From Melitaea cinxia (Eukaryota; Arthropoda; Insecta; Lepidoptera; Nymphalidae): 64,000 nucleotides of DNA. The stretch is from assembly GCF_905220565.1 (NCBI RefSeq), contig NC_059414.1:11654001-11718000 (forward strand). Reading direction: 5' to 3'. Of the stretch, positions 1 through 12,725 are shown piece by piece. The notes under the pieces were generated by a model. It ran no database searches. It saw only the letters and a program-made list of their open reading frames with translations, and was not told where the DNA came from. How positions within the stretch are numbered: position 1 is the first letter of the stretch; every line of letters begins with the position of its first letter. Made by a program: the position numbers and the translations under genes.

Positions 1-2837
1 CACTTAATTTGATAAAAAAGGAATCTCGACAGTTCAATGAACCCATCTCACCCTCGAACGCAACAGTAACGACCCCAACACAGAAGTAGCAACGTTATTA
101 CTAATTTGCCACTACTCCCTAATACCACTAACTAAGCAGACGTATGCCAATTTACTCCTAATCGATCTAGACTAAGCTAGTAATAGACAAAGGATTACAA
201 ACTGTAGGCTTAATCATCGAGATCATAATTCTATCTGCATCTCTTATCAAAGCGGTTGATTGACTTCGATTCGGCTTTGATTTATAAAACAATTCGACTG
301 ACGTTATTACATAACAACCACATACTCCTATGTACTTGTATGCGTAAGTCAATTAAGTTAACAAAACAAGTATGGCTTACGGCCGGTTTCAATACTCTAT
401 CTATTTTTGATTTTGCTTTCTACATATATGTAGATAGAATTTAGACGTGAGCTCCGAAAAATTGTGTTAAAAACCTATCACTGGTAGGCAAAACCAAAGA
501 TAGATAGATGATTGAAAACGGCTTTTAGTAGGTGGAAAAGGATTTAATCAATTTTAAATGTCAGTATGCATCAATAACTTTGTAAGGGTAAGTATTAAAT
601 CGTAGGTAAATCTGATAAAAATGCATGATTCTGATGAAAAAAATGATCGCAAAAGCTGCGTGTCGGCGTTTTTACCCTTTTTTTAAATTAACGAGACTAT
701 TTTTTGTCTATTACCATATAAAAATTATTCATTTAATAGTCTATTACATAGAAACAACCAAAATTTTCCATTTATATTAGAAATAAAAGAAACACGGTTA
801 TTTGGGACATCACACAAATTGCAGACAGTTTTTAAAGAAAAATAATAATCAGCATTAATATAGACTACAAAAAAACAAAAAAGAAAGAAGAAAAAAAAAG
901 TAAATATCATCAAAAAACAAATCATTTATTTAAAAACAAATCATTAATTTATGATGTAGATGTTAGATTTCTAATTTTTCTATATATGTAGGTAATAAAT
1001 AATATTAATTAATAGAAAACTTTTAACCTCAGAGACCTTTCTATCAAGCTATTTTAATTCTACCAAATATAATTGAAAAAACTTTATAATTAAACATTAA
1101 ATTTCAATTCACGTGCGGTCAAACCCTTTTTGGTAAGGAATTTTTCATTTGGTGACTCAATTCTAATTAAAAGGGTACCCATTGTCTATATGACATTTTT
1201 AATTATGTGAAGTTATCCCTCTATGTTTTACATAATTAGATGAATGTGGTAGTGTTATTAGAAATAATAGTGTTCGCCAAGTGGTCAAAATTCGACCATA
1301 TTTAATTAAAATTAAAAGTTTGAACATTATTAAGATTCTGTTGTCAAAGACTATTATATACTTCTATAATAAACAAAAGAGTACATATGCGTGTGTGTCA
1401 AATACACGGTAGTGCGTTTAATGTTTTTTTATCGATATAATGTATTTTTTATGCATAAAAAAATATATTAGCATTCTGCACTCCTTCTCTACATAAACTA
1501 TAAGTGTGCGAAATTTCAATCTCCTCTGTCCGTGCAATTGTCATAAAAAGGAGTACAAAGTTTTTGTTTCACGTATTAATAAATAGATAAATGTCTAAAA
1601 GTGTTATGTATTAAGTGAAATTAATCCGCCACGTTACTTCAAAAAATATTCGTGACTAAAAATGTCTCAATATTTCTCGTAACTATTTAATATATTTTGT
1701 TCAAATTCTATCAACTAGTACGAGGTCAATATGTGAGGAGAAATAAGTAAATATTATTACTAGTATTTAGAGCCGATTTTACTCGTTTCTTGTAAAATAA
1801 AATTTGAGCCCCCATTGGTCGCTTGTCCATAATATTACTGTAAGATATTATTTAGAAATAGCACATCAATTCTTGGTCTTAAACGAAAAAAAACTAACTC
1901 ACTTTTAGTAATAATGACAAGCTCTCCCCAATTGATGGATACAAACAGTATTATATTATCAAAAAGATCATAATTATGCATATTTAAGCTTATTATGGGC
2001 ACGATCTTCTTAACTTTCAATATTGTCTTTAAGTATTAGAAGGGCAATAGAACTAATTGCTCGATTACCTCCGAGCTATTTACGTCTTCCGACGTATTAA
2101 GGTACACTTGTCGCATAATTTTGATTAAATTATTCGTTTAATGGATTATGCTGCCGGCGGTCTTTATAATGCATCATCAAAGGCTACATACTTTACCCAA
2201 CTGAATTATATATGTATATGTACATATATAATCAATTTTATTGCTTTGAAGATAGATTTAAGATTTGTTTTATTTTATTTTAGGGTGTATAGTAAAATGC
2301 GACACTATTGTAGTACCATCTGTACTAAAATTAGGAATAATATTAAGTATAATAAAAAATATGAATTACGAATTTTTTAAAAACATTAAGATGACGGAGG
2401 TACCAGAAGTACTTTTCAAATTTTGTTACCTCTGGTGTTGATAGTGGTACCTGCGCGTTTATTAGGCTAAACCTATTGTAAATAACCTTTTGGGGTAATG
2501 AAATTTAGTAGATTTGATTTCATGAATAAATAAATAAAACCAAATTATTGTCATTAAAATCTACTTCACAGCAAGTCAATTAATAACTTAGTTACACTAT
2601 ACTGTTCAAAGCTCATTTGCACCTCGGTCTAGTACAAAATATAAGGCAATAGCGTCTCGCTAATGTTTTTCTAATGAACCACACACCACAGTCTTAGACT
2701 TGTTTAGTTGGTAACGTAGAAGCTGAAACACTGGTATATGCTTGAAAACAAAGTAAAACCAATCCACTCTCCTATATCTACTACAATCTATTGTATGCTA
2801 CATAACATTTTTGCGCCCCATCCCACACTTCTTATTT
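1..2837. other. A+T-rich sequence, no gene seen
   Basis: All reading frames are short and none resembles a protein family I know. The stretch at about 1480-1600 (ending near a 'cacgtattaat' motif) looks like a dispersed lepidopteran repeat from memory, but no second copy occurs in the window, so I do not annotate it separately. Confidence 0.5.
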
Positions 2838-2900
2838 AGTCCTCTGGCCAAAGGTTGCCTGGAAGAGATCGCTGTATTAGCGATAAGGCCGCCTGTTGCA
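2838..2900 (+). repeat. LINE 3'-tail-like fragment with short hairpin
   Basis: It contains 'cctggaagagatcgct' followed by a complementary 'agcgat', giving a small stem at 2868-2884. Related sequence with the same hairpin occurs at 11400-11545, and in the opposite orientation near 15195-15315. From memory this is a common 3' end of lepidopteran LINE copies; I do not name the clade. Confidence 0.45.
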
Positions 2901-2949
2901 GCTGATGCAAATTTTATCGTCGGGCTGCTCCGAATTTCCTGCTATGTCC

Positions 2950-3225
2950 TACTACAGGTAATACTTACGCTTCAGCCTGTAATATCCCACTATTGAGCAT
3001 AGGCCTCCTTCCCCATATAGGAGAAGGATCAGAGCTTAATCCACCACGCTGCTCCATTGCGGGTTGGCGGATATATTCCGTACTATGAGTAACGATCGCT
3101 ATCAGGTGTACACGGCTTAAAGTTCTCTCCGAGGCACGGTAGAGAGACCCACAAGGACTGCACAAACACCCAGACCACAGAAAACACCTGTATGACCAAT
3201 ACAAATCTTTGTCATGTGTCAAATA
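2950..3225 (-). repeat. SINE body, minus orientation, tRNA head lost
   Basis: The reverse complement matches the body and 3' end of the fuller SINE at 12166-12511. Shared landmarks are the 'tagtgggatatta' tail (here 'taatatcccacta'), the 'ggagaaggatcagagctta' block and the 'aacacccagaccac' block. The copy stops before the A- and B-box head, so it is 5'-truncated. Confidence 0.7.
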
Positions 3226-6200
3226 GTTAACACTTGCAATCAGATAAATGATTTAGAATATAACTAATCATTGTATCTAGGACATTTTTGATATATTATA
3301 CCTCTATTTACACTTTGTGGTGTACTGTATTTGAACACAATTTACCTCAGTTAGAGTGGATGGCAAAGGCGTCTGTTACTATTGCATTAGTACTAGAGTT
3401 GTGGCCGCTACACGTGTAAATGCAGGCAAAGTAAATCATAATGACCAGTTAGATCAGTAAACAATAAACTCCTGATTTTAAATTACTGTCCATCTGTCTT
3501 CGCCAGAGGAAAACAAAATGAAGCAAAAAAAATTTGAACACCCAACGATAATGATAGTTTCGTCAGCGGAAGTCATTAATTCCTTAACAATAATTAGTTT
3601 TGTCACCGCGCCCAACTCGTTCGCTGTACAGAGTAGAGTCCTGCAGAGGTAAAAGATTAAAGATTTTAGTATTTTAATATTCATTAAAAAAAAGACTTAA
3701 TTTTTTTTTATAAAATTGTATAATAAAAAAAACATCTTACAATTTTTTTGTCTACATTTATTATGAAAGTATACATTTATTATGAAAGTAAAAGAGTACA
3801 AAATTAGACGTTTAATCCAGTGTTGCTAGAATTTATACCTATGCAATTATGATACAGATTCATTTTAAATATATTAGAAGCTTACGAGTAAACATTTTCT
3901 GAATTTTAAGTCTCCCAAAGTTCACATCAAATATCCAACGTTAATCCTCATCCAGCATCCATATTTCGGCACCATATTTTTGTCAACTGAGGTAGGAGGA
4001 CTACCTGTAATAGATGACGAGGTCCATAAAAATAAGTAACACTAGTCCAAATTTAAGTCCATCACAAACCAATTTCATTTCACGTGGGTATTACATCTAA
4101 AACTATCTGGGTTCCAAACAAAAGTCCTAGAATTTCGGAAATTTCCGAAATCTTTACCTGGAAAACCTTGGAACTTTTATTTGAAAGACCACTGGATTAT
4201 AATACTATCATAAGGTGGAAAAACTTTTGTGTTTGGTTATTTAAACTCTCTTTTATAATAATCGAGAACAAAAATGCCTTCAAAAAAATGAAATAAAATA
4301 TTTTTACAAAGAGTTATCTATGCAGTCGCACACACAGTTATGCACTCATGTACATCAATGTTGTCACGTGCTTACAATCATACGGAACATTAAATTCCAC
4401 GGATTCTGAAAACGAAATCTCAACAAAGACTTCTAAATTAAGATCTCTCTCAAATGAGAAGTGACGTCACATGAGTGATCGCAGCGCTCACAGTGGGTCA
4501 TTAGTGAAAAATGTTGACATAATTTTAAATGTTTGTTATTATTCTTACAATTTAAACCGGTCTTAGTAAAAGGAAGTAATTTATAATTTATTTTTCGTTC
4601 AAATATGTTTCATATTTATGAGTTTGTTTATTTGCATAAATATAATAAGTTACGTTCCTTTTCGTTTTAATTGAGAATTCTTATATGTACACCGATTCCT
4701 ATAAAATGTTTCCCAATAAGTAAATGTGATAAAATACGCACACGCAAACAGTTAAATAAATTAACCAGAAAATTTTTGATGACTCAAGAACCTGATGTAT
4801 GATTTTTCACATAGCTACATAAATATCGCTTAGATGTTTCTAACTTTTTCTTAGGCTTTATTCATGACCACATGTCTGGATGGCTGGATGACATGACCAC
4901 AATTCTATATCCAGGTACTAACACTTACTGATTGTAAAAGAAAACGAATAATTTCGTTCTGAAAGCGGAAGGCTTAAATCACGTAGTAAATTTTATATGC
5001 ATTTAAGGATATGGTCGCTGCACAACAATAGGTATATTACCTTAGTTTGTAATATAGCCAGGAAACTTTCAATGTTTATTTATTCAGTACTCAAGGTGGT
5101 TATTAAACATTAAAAACCTTTGAAAAAATATAAGATGTCAATCTAATTAACGTTATATTGAAATGAAAAGCTAATTCTAGCGTAAACTTGGCGTAGAGTC
5201 AGGGTTGCCTGTATTGATTATAAATGATCTTATTTTTTTAAAGTAAGCAATAAAAAAATAATATAAAAGTAAAAACAAATACATTTTTTTATAAAAAAGA
5301 ATAAGCAAAAATTTTTTGCGTATACTTTAATCCAAAAGATTTAATCAGAAAGTTTAAAAAATATATATGTTTATTAGTTTCACTGTCAGAGTAAGCGCCA
5401 TAGTACATTTTAATGACGAAATCGTGATACACTGTAATAATTTTGCGTCAAATATATTTTTCAGCTAGATAAAGTACAATCAAGTATAACTAAAAGTTAT
5501 GGCAGTTAAAACAAAGTATATACGAGTATAGTTGTTTCTTTTTGTGATGTCGACTCTCATTAAAAAGCAATTTTTCTTAATTCAACGGATGGAGGTTATT
5601 AAGGGAATACAATTTTATGTAGGAGACAAATAATCTTTACTTTATGATTTGACTGATAAACGCTACTCTCAATTGTGTTCCTGCGGTGAGAAAGGTAGCC
5701 AGAGCTCCTGAGTACGGTACAAAACGCGCTTGGTGAAAAAAATGCTGCAGGCATCTGCAGGGTAACTGCTTCATGGTAATGTCATATGGACCATACCCTT
5801 GTATGACTTCTTAAAGGTATAAAAATAGTAGGTATTTTTTATTTATTTAAATTTCAACATCCATAGGCTCTAAGTGCCCATGCCTTTTTTATTTACATTT
5901 TAATTTTCAAGCGTTGAGGCGTATTATTTTCAACATTGCATGCTTCAAATTACGAACTAAGGCTTATTTTCTCTATTTCGATGGTGAGTCCAAGACTGAC
6001 CGTGAGAGATATATATATACCTATATATACATATATATTTATGTAAAAATAGTAGGTATAGTTGGTAGCCCTACGTGTAGTGTGCTCCTCGTATGCAGCA
6101 GCGCACATTTTCCCCGTGAGTTAAATTAGGTCGCGGAGGGCTTAGTATTTATACAGTCTACTTGACCCCAATTGAAGTATTTCTGTAACCGTGTCGCAAT

Positions 6201-6390
6201 TGTTCACAATAGAAAAGGACAAGTTGGTCGACAAGACGAGACGACGAGATACGTCTAAAATAATACAAACAATTTTTTTTTATTAGTAGCAACGTGTCCC
6301 AGTTCGTATTGGATGACTTATAATTTAAAAGGTTTCTGGGAAAATATGTAACAATAAAATGACTGAAATAAGTATAAAATTTTTGGAACG
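3226..6390. other. A+T-rich sequence, no gene seen
   Basis: No open frame here has recognisable family features. A 17-bp unit, 'tacatttattatgaaag', is repeated in tandem at about 3753-3787. A short dinucleotide TA run lies near 6010-6045. Nothing else is supported. Confidence 0.5.
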
Positions 6391-6737
6391 AAGTTCCTTA
6401 TAAAGGATTATATTACGTCCATAACGTTAAAACAAAGCGTAATATTTTCATGTATAGTCTATGTATGATGGCTATACAGTGTCTAATGTATAGTCTACGT
6501 GATGAATGTTATTATTATTGTTGGATATTATTATAATATCGTTCGATGATTATTATATACTTATTTTTATAAATGATTGTTAATAAAATAAAGGCGTCAA
6601 GATAATTTTGTAAAGTAGATTTTCTGATTTTTATCGATAAAAAAATCATACAAAAAATGTATATTCGAAGAATTAAATTTCTTTATACCTCAAATACAAC
6701 ATAAAATTAGTATTTTGTAGTAAGGAACTTCATTCCT
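6391..6737. repeat. Candidate MITE-like element with inverted ends
   Basis: The left end carries 'ggaacgaagttcctta' (about 6396-6411). The right end carries its near reverse complement 'taaggaacttcattcc' (about 6721-6736). The interior is A+T-rich, non-coding and contains two copies of 'atgtatagtcta'. No clear target-site duplication was found, and the end motif is itself nearly palindromic, which weakens the case. Confidence 0.35.
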
Positions 6738-7049
6738 ATCTGGTATGCTATGACACCACACGGTTTTTTATACAAATTTTAACATTTAATAATAAATTTT
6801 TCAAAAAAAATTAGTTTTGCGTTCCTTGATCCTTGACAATAAAAAAAAATCTGCAAAATTGGTCAAATCATTCTCAAATTGTATTTATCTTTAATATGCA
6901 TAATCTGGATTTTACAAACGTATTACTATTATTTATAATATGTATTGCAATATAATTCATACATTTATTGTAAGTAATCAGTATTAGAACTAAATCACTG
7001 TATAAATACGACCAATTTCACACATAGCGCAATTTATGTCATAGTATAA

Positions 7050-7418
7050 TCATCATCATCAACATCATCATCATGATTATCATCATCATCATCATTTCAG
7101 CCTATTGCAGTCCAATGCTGGACATAGCCCACAAGTTCGCGCCAAAAATTGCGTGAACTCATGTATGTTGCCCATAGTCACCACGCTGGGCAGGCGGGTT
7201 GGTGACCGCAGGGCTGGCTTTGTCGCAACGAAGACGCTGCTACCCATCTTCGGCCTGTGTATTTCAAAGCCAGCAGTTGGATGGTTATCCCGCCATCGGT
7301 TTGATTTATAAGTTCCAAGGTGGTAATGGAAATTTGTTATCCCTTAGTCGCCTCTTACGACACGCACGGAAAGAGAGAAGGTGGCTAAATTCTTAAATGC
7401 CGTAGCCACACAGCTACA
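7050..7418 (-). mobile_element. 5'-truncated LINE tail with microsatellite end
   Basis: This matches, in reverse orientation, the copy at 60975-61325 over about 350 bp, including the 'ggctttgtcgcaacgaagac' and 'cccttagtcgcctcttacga' blocks. In element orientation it ends with a '(T)CCAGCAGTGGACTG'-type stretch followed by a TGA/ATG trinucleotide run, seen here as (ATC)n. Perfect 10-bp direct repeats 'catagtataa' flank it at 7040-7049 and 7419-7428, as expected of target-primed reverse transcription. Short tandem-repeat tails are known for RTE-type LINEs; the clade call is inference. Confidence 0.7.
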
Positions 7419-7428
7419 CATAGTATAA

Positions 7429-9022
7429 GAGCAATTTGTATTATTACGCAGTTTCTCCTATTTGTTATTTTTTTTTATTAAAACAATAATTTCTTCATTA
7501 TTTTAATACAATTTACTATAATAAAATTCAGGACGTCTTTGATATACCTACAAATTAAATTTCAAATAAATACAATACAAAAAAAGGTGAGGACGGCTGA
7601 TAGTTACTGACAATATTTATAGCATATATCAATGAATCCTAACAAAACATTCGTATAAACAAACCAAAATTACCTAAATTAAATAAACAATAGGAAACAC
7701 TTCAACGAGGCTAGTGTTTAAATCAACCCTAAACAACCAACCACGCCTATAATTCCAATTAACGTTAAAAAATCAACGTATTTTAACTGTTTACCCATTG
7801 AAGCTTTACGCAATAACATTTATAATCATAACCCAGTGGGCGCTCTACAATAATTACCGGACAAAATAATAAACGAGATATCGTAAAGGCGTGTGAAATG
7901 ACGACACCTGTGTCGAGGGAGATCGACGAATTTACCATAGAGCTGTGACTATGAGATTATTGTGTATTATTTTATTACTGTTTTATTTACTGTTTTAGTA
8001 ATGGGCTCATCGTTGTAGCTCTGGCGTTTGCGGGCTCGACCTCCACACATGGCATACTGGCCTAGCCATACATAATATGTTTACCTTGGTCTGGTCTCCA
8101 TGTCAAGTACTCCGAAGTCAAGCATTTCTTTTCTTAGTATTTTTTTACTTTTAAATTTTTAATTATTTATATATAATATTTAAAGGAAGATAGAATAAAC
8201 AAATGTTTAACCTCTTCATATTTAAATAAATATTTAAAAAGTTTCAATTTAAAAATAGAACACAAATACAAAACATTTCTAAAATTCGAAACACTGCAGT
8301 GTACAATAATGAGGCATCACGAACAAAAAAATACCGGATACACGGCCAGTACGTGACAAACGAAATTTCTTAGTGATTTCTCATTACACCCTCCATACAA
8401 ACCATTTGATTTGTGTAATCAAATGCGGGCATTCAAATTAATTAGTTTGTTACGCACCTGAGCGTTTACACTTTTGTATTTCACACACCGACACATAAAG
8501 CCCTTAGAACATCAAAATATATACACAAACTTATTTACTAATACAAAATGAAAAAGTCGATATTCCTTTGAATCGTATACCGAATCACAGTTCAATATAA
8601 ATTAGTTGCATTATTTTAAAATCAATAGTGAATATTTTGCGTTAAATTTTAATATGTTTTAAGACTTATTCCATTGTAATAAAGGTGAGTTTATTGACAA
8701 TTTTATTTAAATGATGATACGTTTTGATAGCTATTCATTTTAATTACGCGTTGACAGTGAAATGAGTTTGAATAGAATTTTCGAAATCTAATTGTATGTT
8801 ACGATGTTTGAACACAATTGTATTTTTATTATCTTGTTAATGTTTTGATTTCCTATTGGTAAGTACGTAATTAGTAACTTTCAATAAAAATAAAGTGTGT
8901 TCATAAAAAACAAAATAAATTAACCATAAAATGCCTCAAATCTCGACGCTTTTGGGTTAATATTATTAATTGCCAATAATTTCTTCTCAGTTTGATAGTA
9001 TACTACTAAACTACAATTTATT
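7429..9022. other. A+T-rich sequence, no gene seen
   Basis: Only short, compositionally biased frames occur. The block 'gtttgcgggctcgacctcc' near 8020-8045 resembles a decayed SINE B-box region but is too degraded to call. Confidence 0.45.
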
Positions 9023-9200
9023 GACGACGCCTTAGCGCAGTGGTCACAGCACTGGCTGTTGCGCTGGCGGTCGCGATTCGATCCCCACTCATGCCAGACA
9101 TTATTATTGGCCATATTTATGGCCGCTGGTATATTGTTTGTGTTTCCGGACCATAGGAAAAAATCCTAGTGTTGTCCTAGTTGAGTATAAAGCGTTTTTT
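9023..9200 (+). repeat. tRNA-derived SINE with A and B boxes
   Basis: The RNA polymerase III A box 'tagcgcagtgg' lies at 9033-9043 and a B box 'gattcgatccc' at 9075-9085. They are followed by a non-tRNA body containing 'tgtgtttccggacc' and a 'gagtataaagcgttttttt' end. The head matches those at 12166 and 54760. It is not a tRNA gene: the acceptor and anticodon arms do not fold and the body continues past the B box. Confidence 0.75.
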
Positions 9201-11399
9201 TATTTATTTTTCAAACCGTACTTACCATTTCGTTCTGAATAATTATTAAATATATACGTAACCATACAAAATATATCGACAAAATATTTTACGACAAGAT
9301 TCTTTGTTACCGAGCTTAACTTTAAGACATGTCAGTAATAAGTCAAGGCTTGATTTAATCGTTCAATTTGCTCCATATTTGCATACTCGTAAAAGTTACT
9401 GCCGAGTGCATTTTCTTCCCTAATCCCTGTATCTGACACACTGTATCAATATCAATAGAAATGCAACTTTACACGTATTGTTTTAAAGTTCAAGTTCTCT
9501 ACTAATTGATGACAAATAAAATTAACTTTGTGTAAATCTCCCAATGAATTAGTTTTATGAAATGTTTACTTTGTTACTGGTATCGTAAAAAAAATTATTG
9601 CCTAAATAAAATAAAAATAAAAAAATACAAAAAATCACAAAAAATTTAGGTTTTTTATTTTTTTTGAAAAACCTAAAATAGTAATTGTTAAGAACTGTCA
9701 GCAGACAAAGCTGATTACTGATTATAATTAAAATATTATTTAAGGCTTGTGTCTAAGAGCTTAAAGCTTCTTTGGCCAAAAACCAATAAAACTTATCGAT
9801 AACACAAAAGTAAATAAAAGACCTAATTTTAATTGTCATTTAACGGTGTATTATAGTCAAAAAGTAGCTACAAAAACCTTGAATATAATTAGATTAACCA
9901 CAACCGGTGATAACAAGTAAAAAAGAACCTATCAGGCTATCATACAAAGCTTCCCACTTATACACTTAGAAATGTATGCATGCATATGCCAGTGAAGAGG
10001 ACTCGAAATTACACTTCCTCGTAAATCCTCCCCAGATGAATTTCATGCAAATTTCCGTTGTAAAATCTGAAATGCGTTATTGTCTCCCTGATGAGTCGTC
10101 AGATCTAGACCGGGGTTTAATTTTACAGCTCTATTTTAAAGCGAAAAAGAGGTCTTATTACGAGCCGGGAATACGCCTGCAGTTCTGTATTTATGATGGA
10201 GATTTTTCTTTCTTTGTATCTTGGATTTAAAAATTGTCTGTTTAATTCGGATGTCAAATTGGCAATACAAAGACGATTTTGAGACATTCATTACAAAATG
10301 AATGAGACTGGCAACTACTAAGTAACAAGTTTTTTTTTATTTTTTTTTACAAAGAGTGACGCATTCAGTTTGCAAGGGTGCTGTTACTAATAAAGAAAAT
10401 GTGAGCGCGAAATGAATAAAAAAAAGAAAACTTGATAACAAAACTGCTACACTCAGTATGAATTTTTAATGTTACGATTTTCCTAAAAACATACCATCAT
10501 ATTTTTCTGAATGTTTAGGGTGACTTGTCCAAAATACAATTCCTGTAAACTTTATAAAAATGGATCAAGCAAATGTGATTTACCTTTACTACTTTTTGGT
10601 TACCTTAGGTATTAAAATAGAACAAAAATTGTATTCACACGATGTATTTTTTGTGTTACCCACACATTAGGGAATTCTAAACAATTTTTTACTATCATAT
10701 TGCCTAAACTAAAAAAAAAGAAAAAAAATACAAAAGTCAAAAAATTATTTAGGTTGTTTTATGACACACTATTTGTTGACGTTATATGCTATTATGAAAT
10801 TGTTTAAAAATTATATTGTAATTATGAACTTTACATTTTACAAAAGCGTTTTATTACCTGCCATTAAATATTCTAAAGTCTTCCCAAAGTTCGTTTATAA
10901 GTCTCTGACCACATTGTTAACTGTTCGCTGAGACAAATCAAGACTAATCAGAAGTCGTAAAATTAAAGCAACTATAAAATACCAGCCTTAAGCCCTTACG
11001 ATCGTAAACAAGATGAGGGCATTCGTAATCTGAGGAGATGAAACAATTCGATAAATCTTCCAATTTGGTCGCTTGATTCTGTGCGAAAGACTTCGATCAT
11101 AAAAATCTGGTAATCCTGTATTAGCATCAGCCTAGCAACGTTTATCGAGTTATTTACAAGGATTTCGAACATAAAAAGTGGGAATTGTATTTAAGACTCT
11201 ATGACAGTCGTATAATTTAGGTTGGTAAATAATTTTCAAATGAAAGTTTTTGCTTTTGGTCAATTTGTTTTATTTTACGGCTCTGGATTTAGATGTTCGA
11301 TGTATCTCCAAGATACTTATTTATAGTAGTTATAATATGTGAATTCTGTTTTTTATTGATTTTCCTGTCTTAATATGTGCACACTTCTAACCGCTGCGA
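9201..11399. other. A+T-rich sequence with a short paired repeat
   Basis: No gene is supported. The 84-codon frame at 9976-10230 has no recognisable features. A roughly 60-bp A-rich block beginning 'attgcctaaa' and ending in a 'tttaggt' motif occurs twice, at about 9597-9655 and 10699-10756. The first copy runs into an 11-bp inverted repeat ('tttaggttttt' to 'aaaaacctaaa', 9645-9677). Confidence 0.45.
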
Positions 11400-11545
11400 C
11401 TGTGTCCTGTGCCCTAAGGTTATCTGGAAAAAATCGCCCCATAGCGATAAACTCTCCTTTGTACATCTTGTATTGTATCTTTCTTTATATGTGTCTGTAT
11501 TTCGGTGTACATTAAGAATAAATAAATAAATAAAAATAAATCCTG
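11400..11545 (+). repeat. LINE 3'-tail-like fragment with short hairpin
   Basis: It carries 'tctggaaaaaatcgccccat' followed by 'agcgat', the same small stem as at 2868-2884, then a T-rich stretch and an (AAAT)n tail. It appears to be a second member of the 2838-2900 family. Confidence 0.45.
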
Positions 11546-12146
11546 CAACCAACAATGAAAAATCGAGGTTAAGGTGTTACGTTCCATATAAACAAAAAAT
11601 CAGCAAATAATATAAGCTGTTTTGCAGTTAAACTTCAAGCAAGACTCTTGAAAAAGTAGGATTTGCGCTTATTGCTTACGAAATTTTAATTGTCGGATTA
11701 TTTGGGCATAGAAATTAAATAATAATATTTTTACTACGAATTTCAATTAGCTGGCATTTTTTTTATTCTGTTGTAATTTTATAATTAGAATAAAAAACCG
11801 ATTTTTTTCGAAAATAGGTACTTTTACTTTTGCAATAAATGTGATACGATAATTACACAATGATTCACCATAAATTCTAACAACAGTAAATATGAGAATA
11901 TTCGATAATTGGGTGAAAAACGGTTTTGTGGTTTTTATAGTTTCACCCTTATTAAGGTCACGAGTTATTAAGAATAATAATCGAGTGTTTTGACCGTTTT
12001 TGATCGTAAAACGCGATCGTGATTATTTATATTGCGTGATTGGATTTTATTAACGTAATCATGTGAAGAACAACAGGATGTAATGATTATGATTTTTATT
12101 ATATATTACTATAAAGTATTTATGAGGTTTTCTGAATTTCTACGTA
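11546..12146. other. A+T-rich sequence, no gene seen
   Basis: I see nothing beyond simple A+T-rich sequence. Confidence 0.4.
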
Positions 12147-12165
12147 CGTAACTACTATATTACTA

Positions 12166-12511
12166 TTATACTAGACGCCGCGTTGGCGCAACGGTCACAA
12201 CCATGGTTTGTACCTGTTGCGCTAGCGGTTGCGGGTTCGATCCCCGCACATGATAAACATTTGTATTGGCCATACAGGTGTTTGCCGTGGTCTGGGTGTT
12301 TGTGTAGTCCTTGTGGGTCTCCACACCGTGCCTCGGAGAGCACGTTAAGCCGTCGGTCCCGGTTGTTATCATGTACACCTGATAGCGATCGTTACTCATA
12401 ATAGGGAATATATCCGCTACCCGCATTGGAGCAGCGTGGTGGATTAAGCTCTGATCCTTCTCCTACATGGGGAAAGGCCTATGCCCAGTAGTGGGATATT
12501 ACAGACTGAAG
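12166..12511 (+). repeat. Full-length tRNA-derived SINE with target duplication
   Basis: The head has an A-box-like 'gttggcgcaacggtcac' just after 12181 and a B box 'ggttcgatccc' at 12234-12244. A long body follows, ending in 'tagtgggatattacag'. The direct repeat 'cgtaactactatat' flanks it at 12147-12160 and 12512-12525. The repeat probably extends to about 19 bp with one inserted T. This is the most complete SINE in the window and the reference for the other fragments. Confidence 0.8.
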
Positions 12512-12577
12512 CGTAACTACTATATTTACTAGTAGACTATATATCTATATCTGAAGTTAGTGCATTAGGAATAGTAT

Positions 12578-12725
12578 ATACCCGCACATGACAAACTTTT
12601 GTATTGGCCGTATAGACGTATGTCGTGGTCTGGGCGTTTCTGCTAGTGTATTGTGTGTGTTTCCGGACCTCCGACAAAGAAGAAAATTCTACTGGGCCCC
12701 CAGTTGAGTGTGAAACGTTTATTTG
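12578..12725 (+). repeat. SINE fragment
   Basis: It starts within the B-box region ('cccgcacatgacaaac') and continues through the 'cgtggtctgggcgtt' and 'tgtgtttccggacc' blocks shared with the copies at 9023 and 12166. The head is missing. Confidence 0.6.

Noticed and set aside
7050..7095. (ATC)n array as a CRISPR-like or regulatory repeat
   Set aside because: It is the trinucleotide tail of a LINE copy; no spacer structure. No CRISPR array exists in the window.
9976..10230. 84-codon frame with ordinary-looking composition
   Set aside because: No family resemblance, no splice or promoter context, single short frame in A+T-rich sequence.
12182..12244. tRNA gene suggested by A- and B-box sequences (also 9033-9085 and 51135-51195)
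   Set aside because: No proper acceptor or anticodon stems; the sequence continues into repeated SINE bodies.
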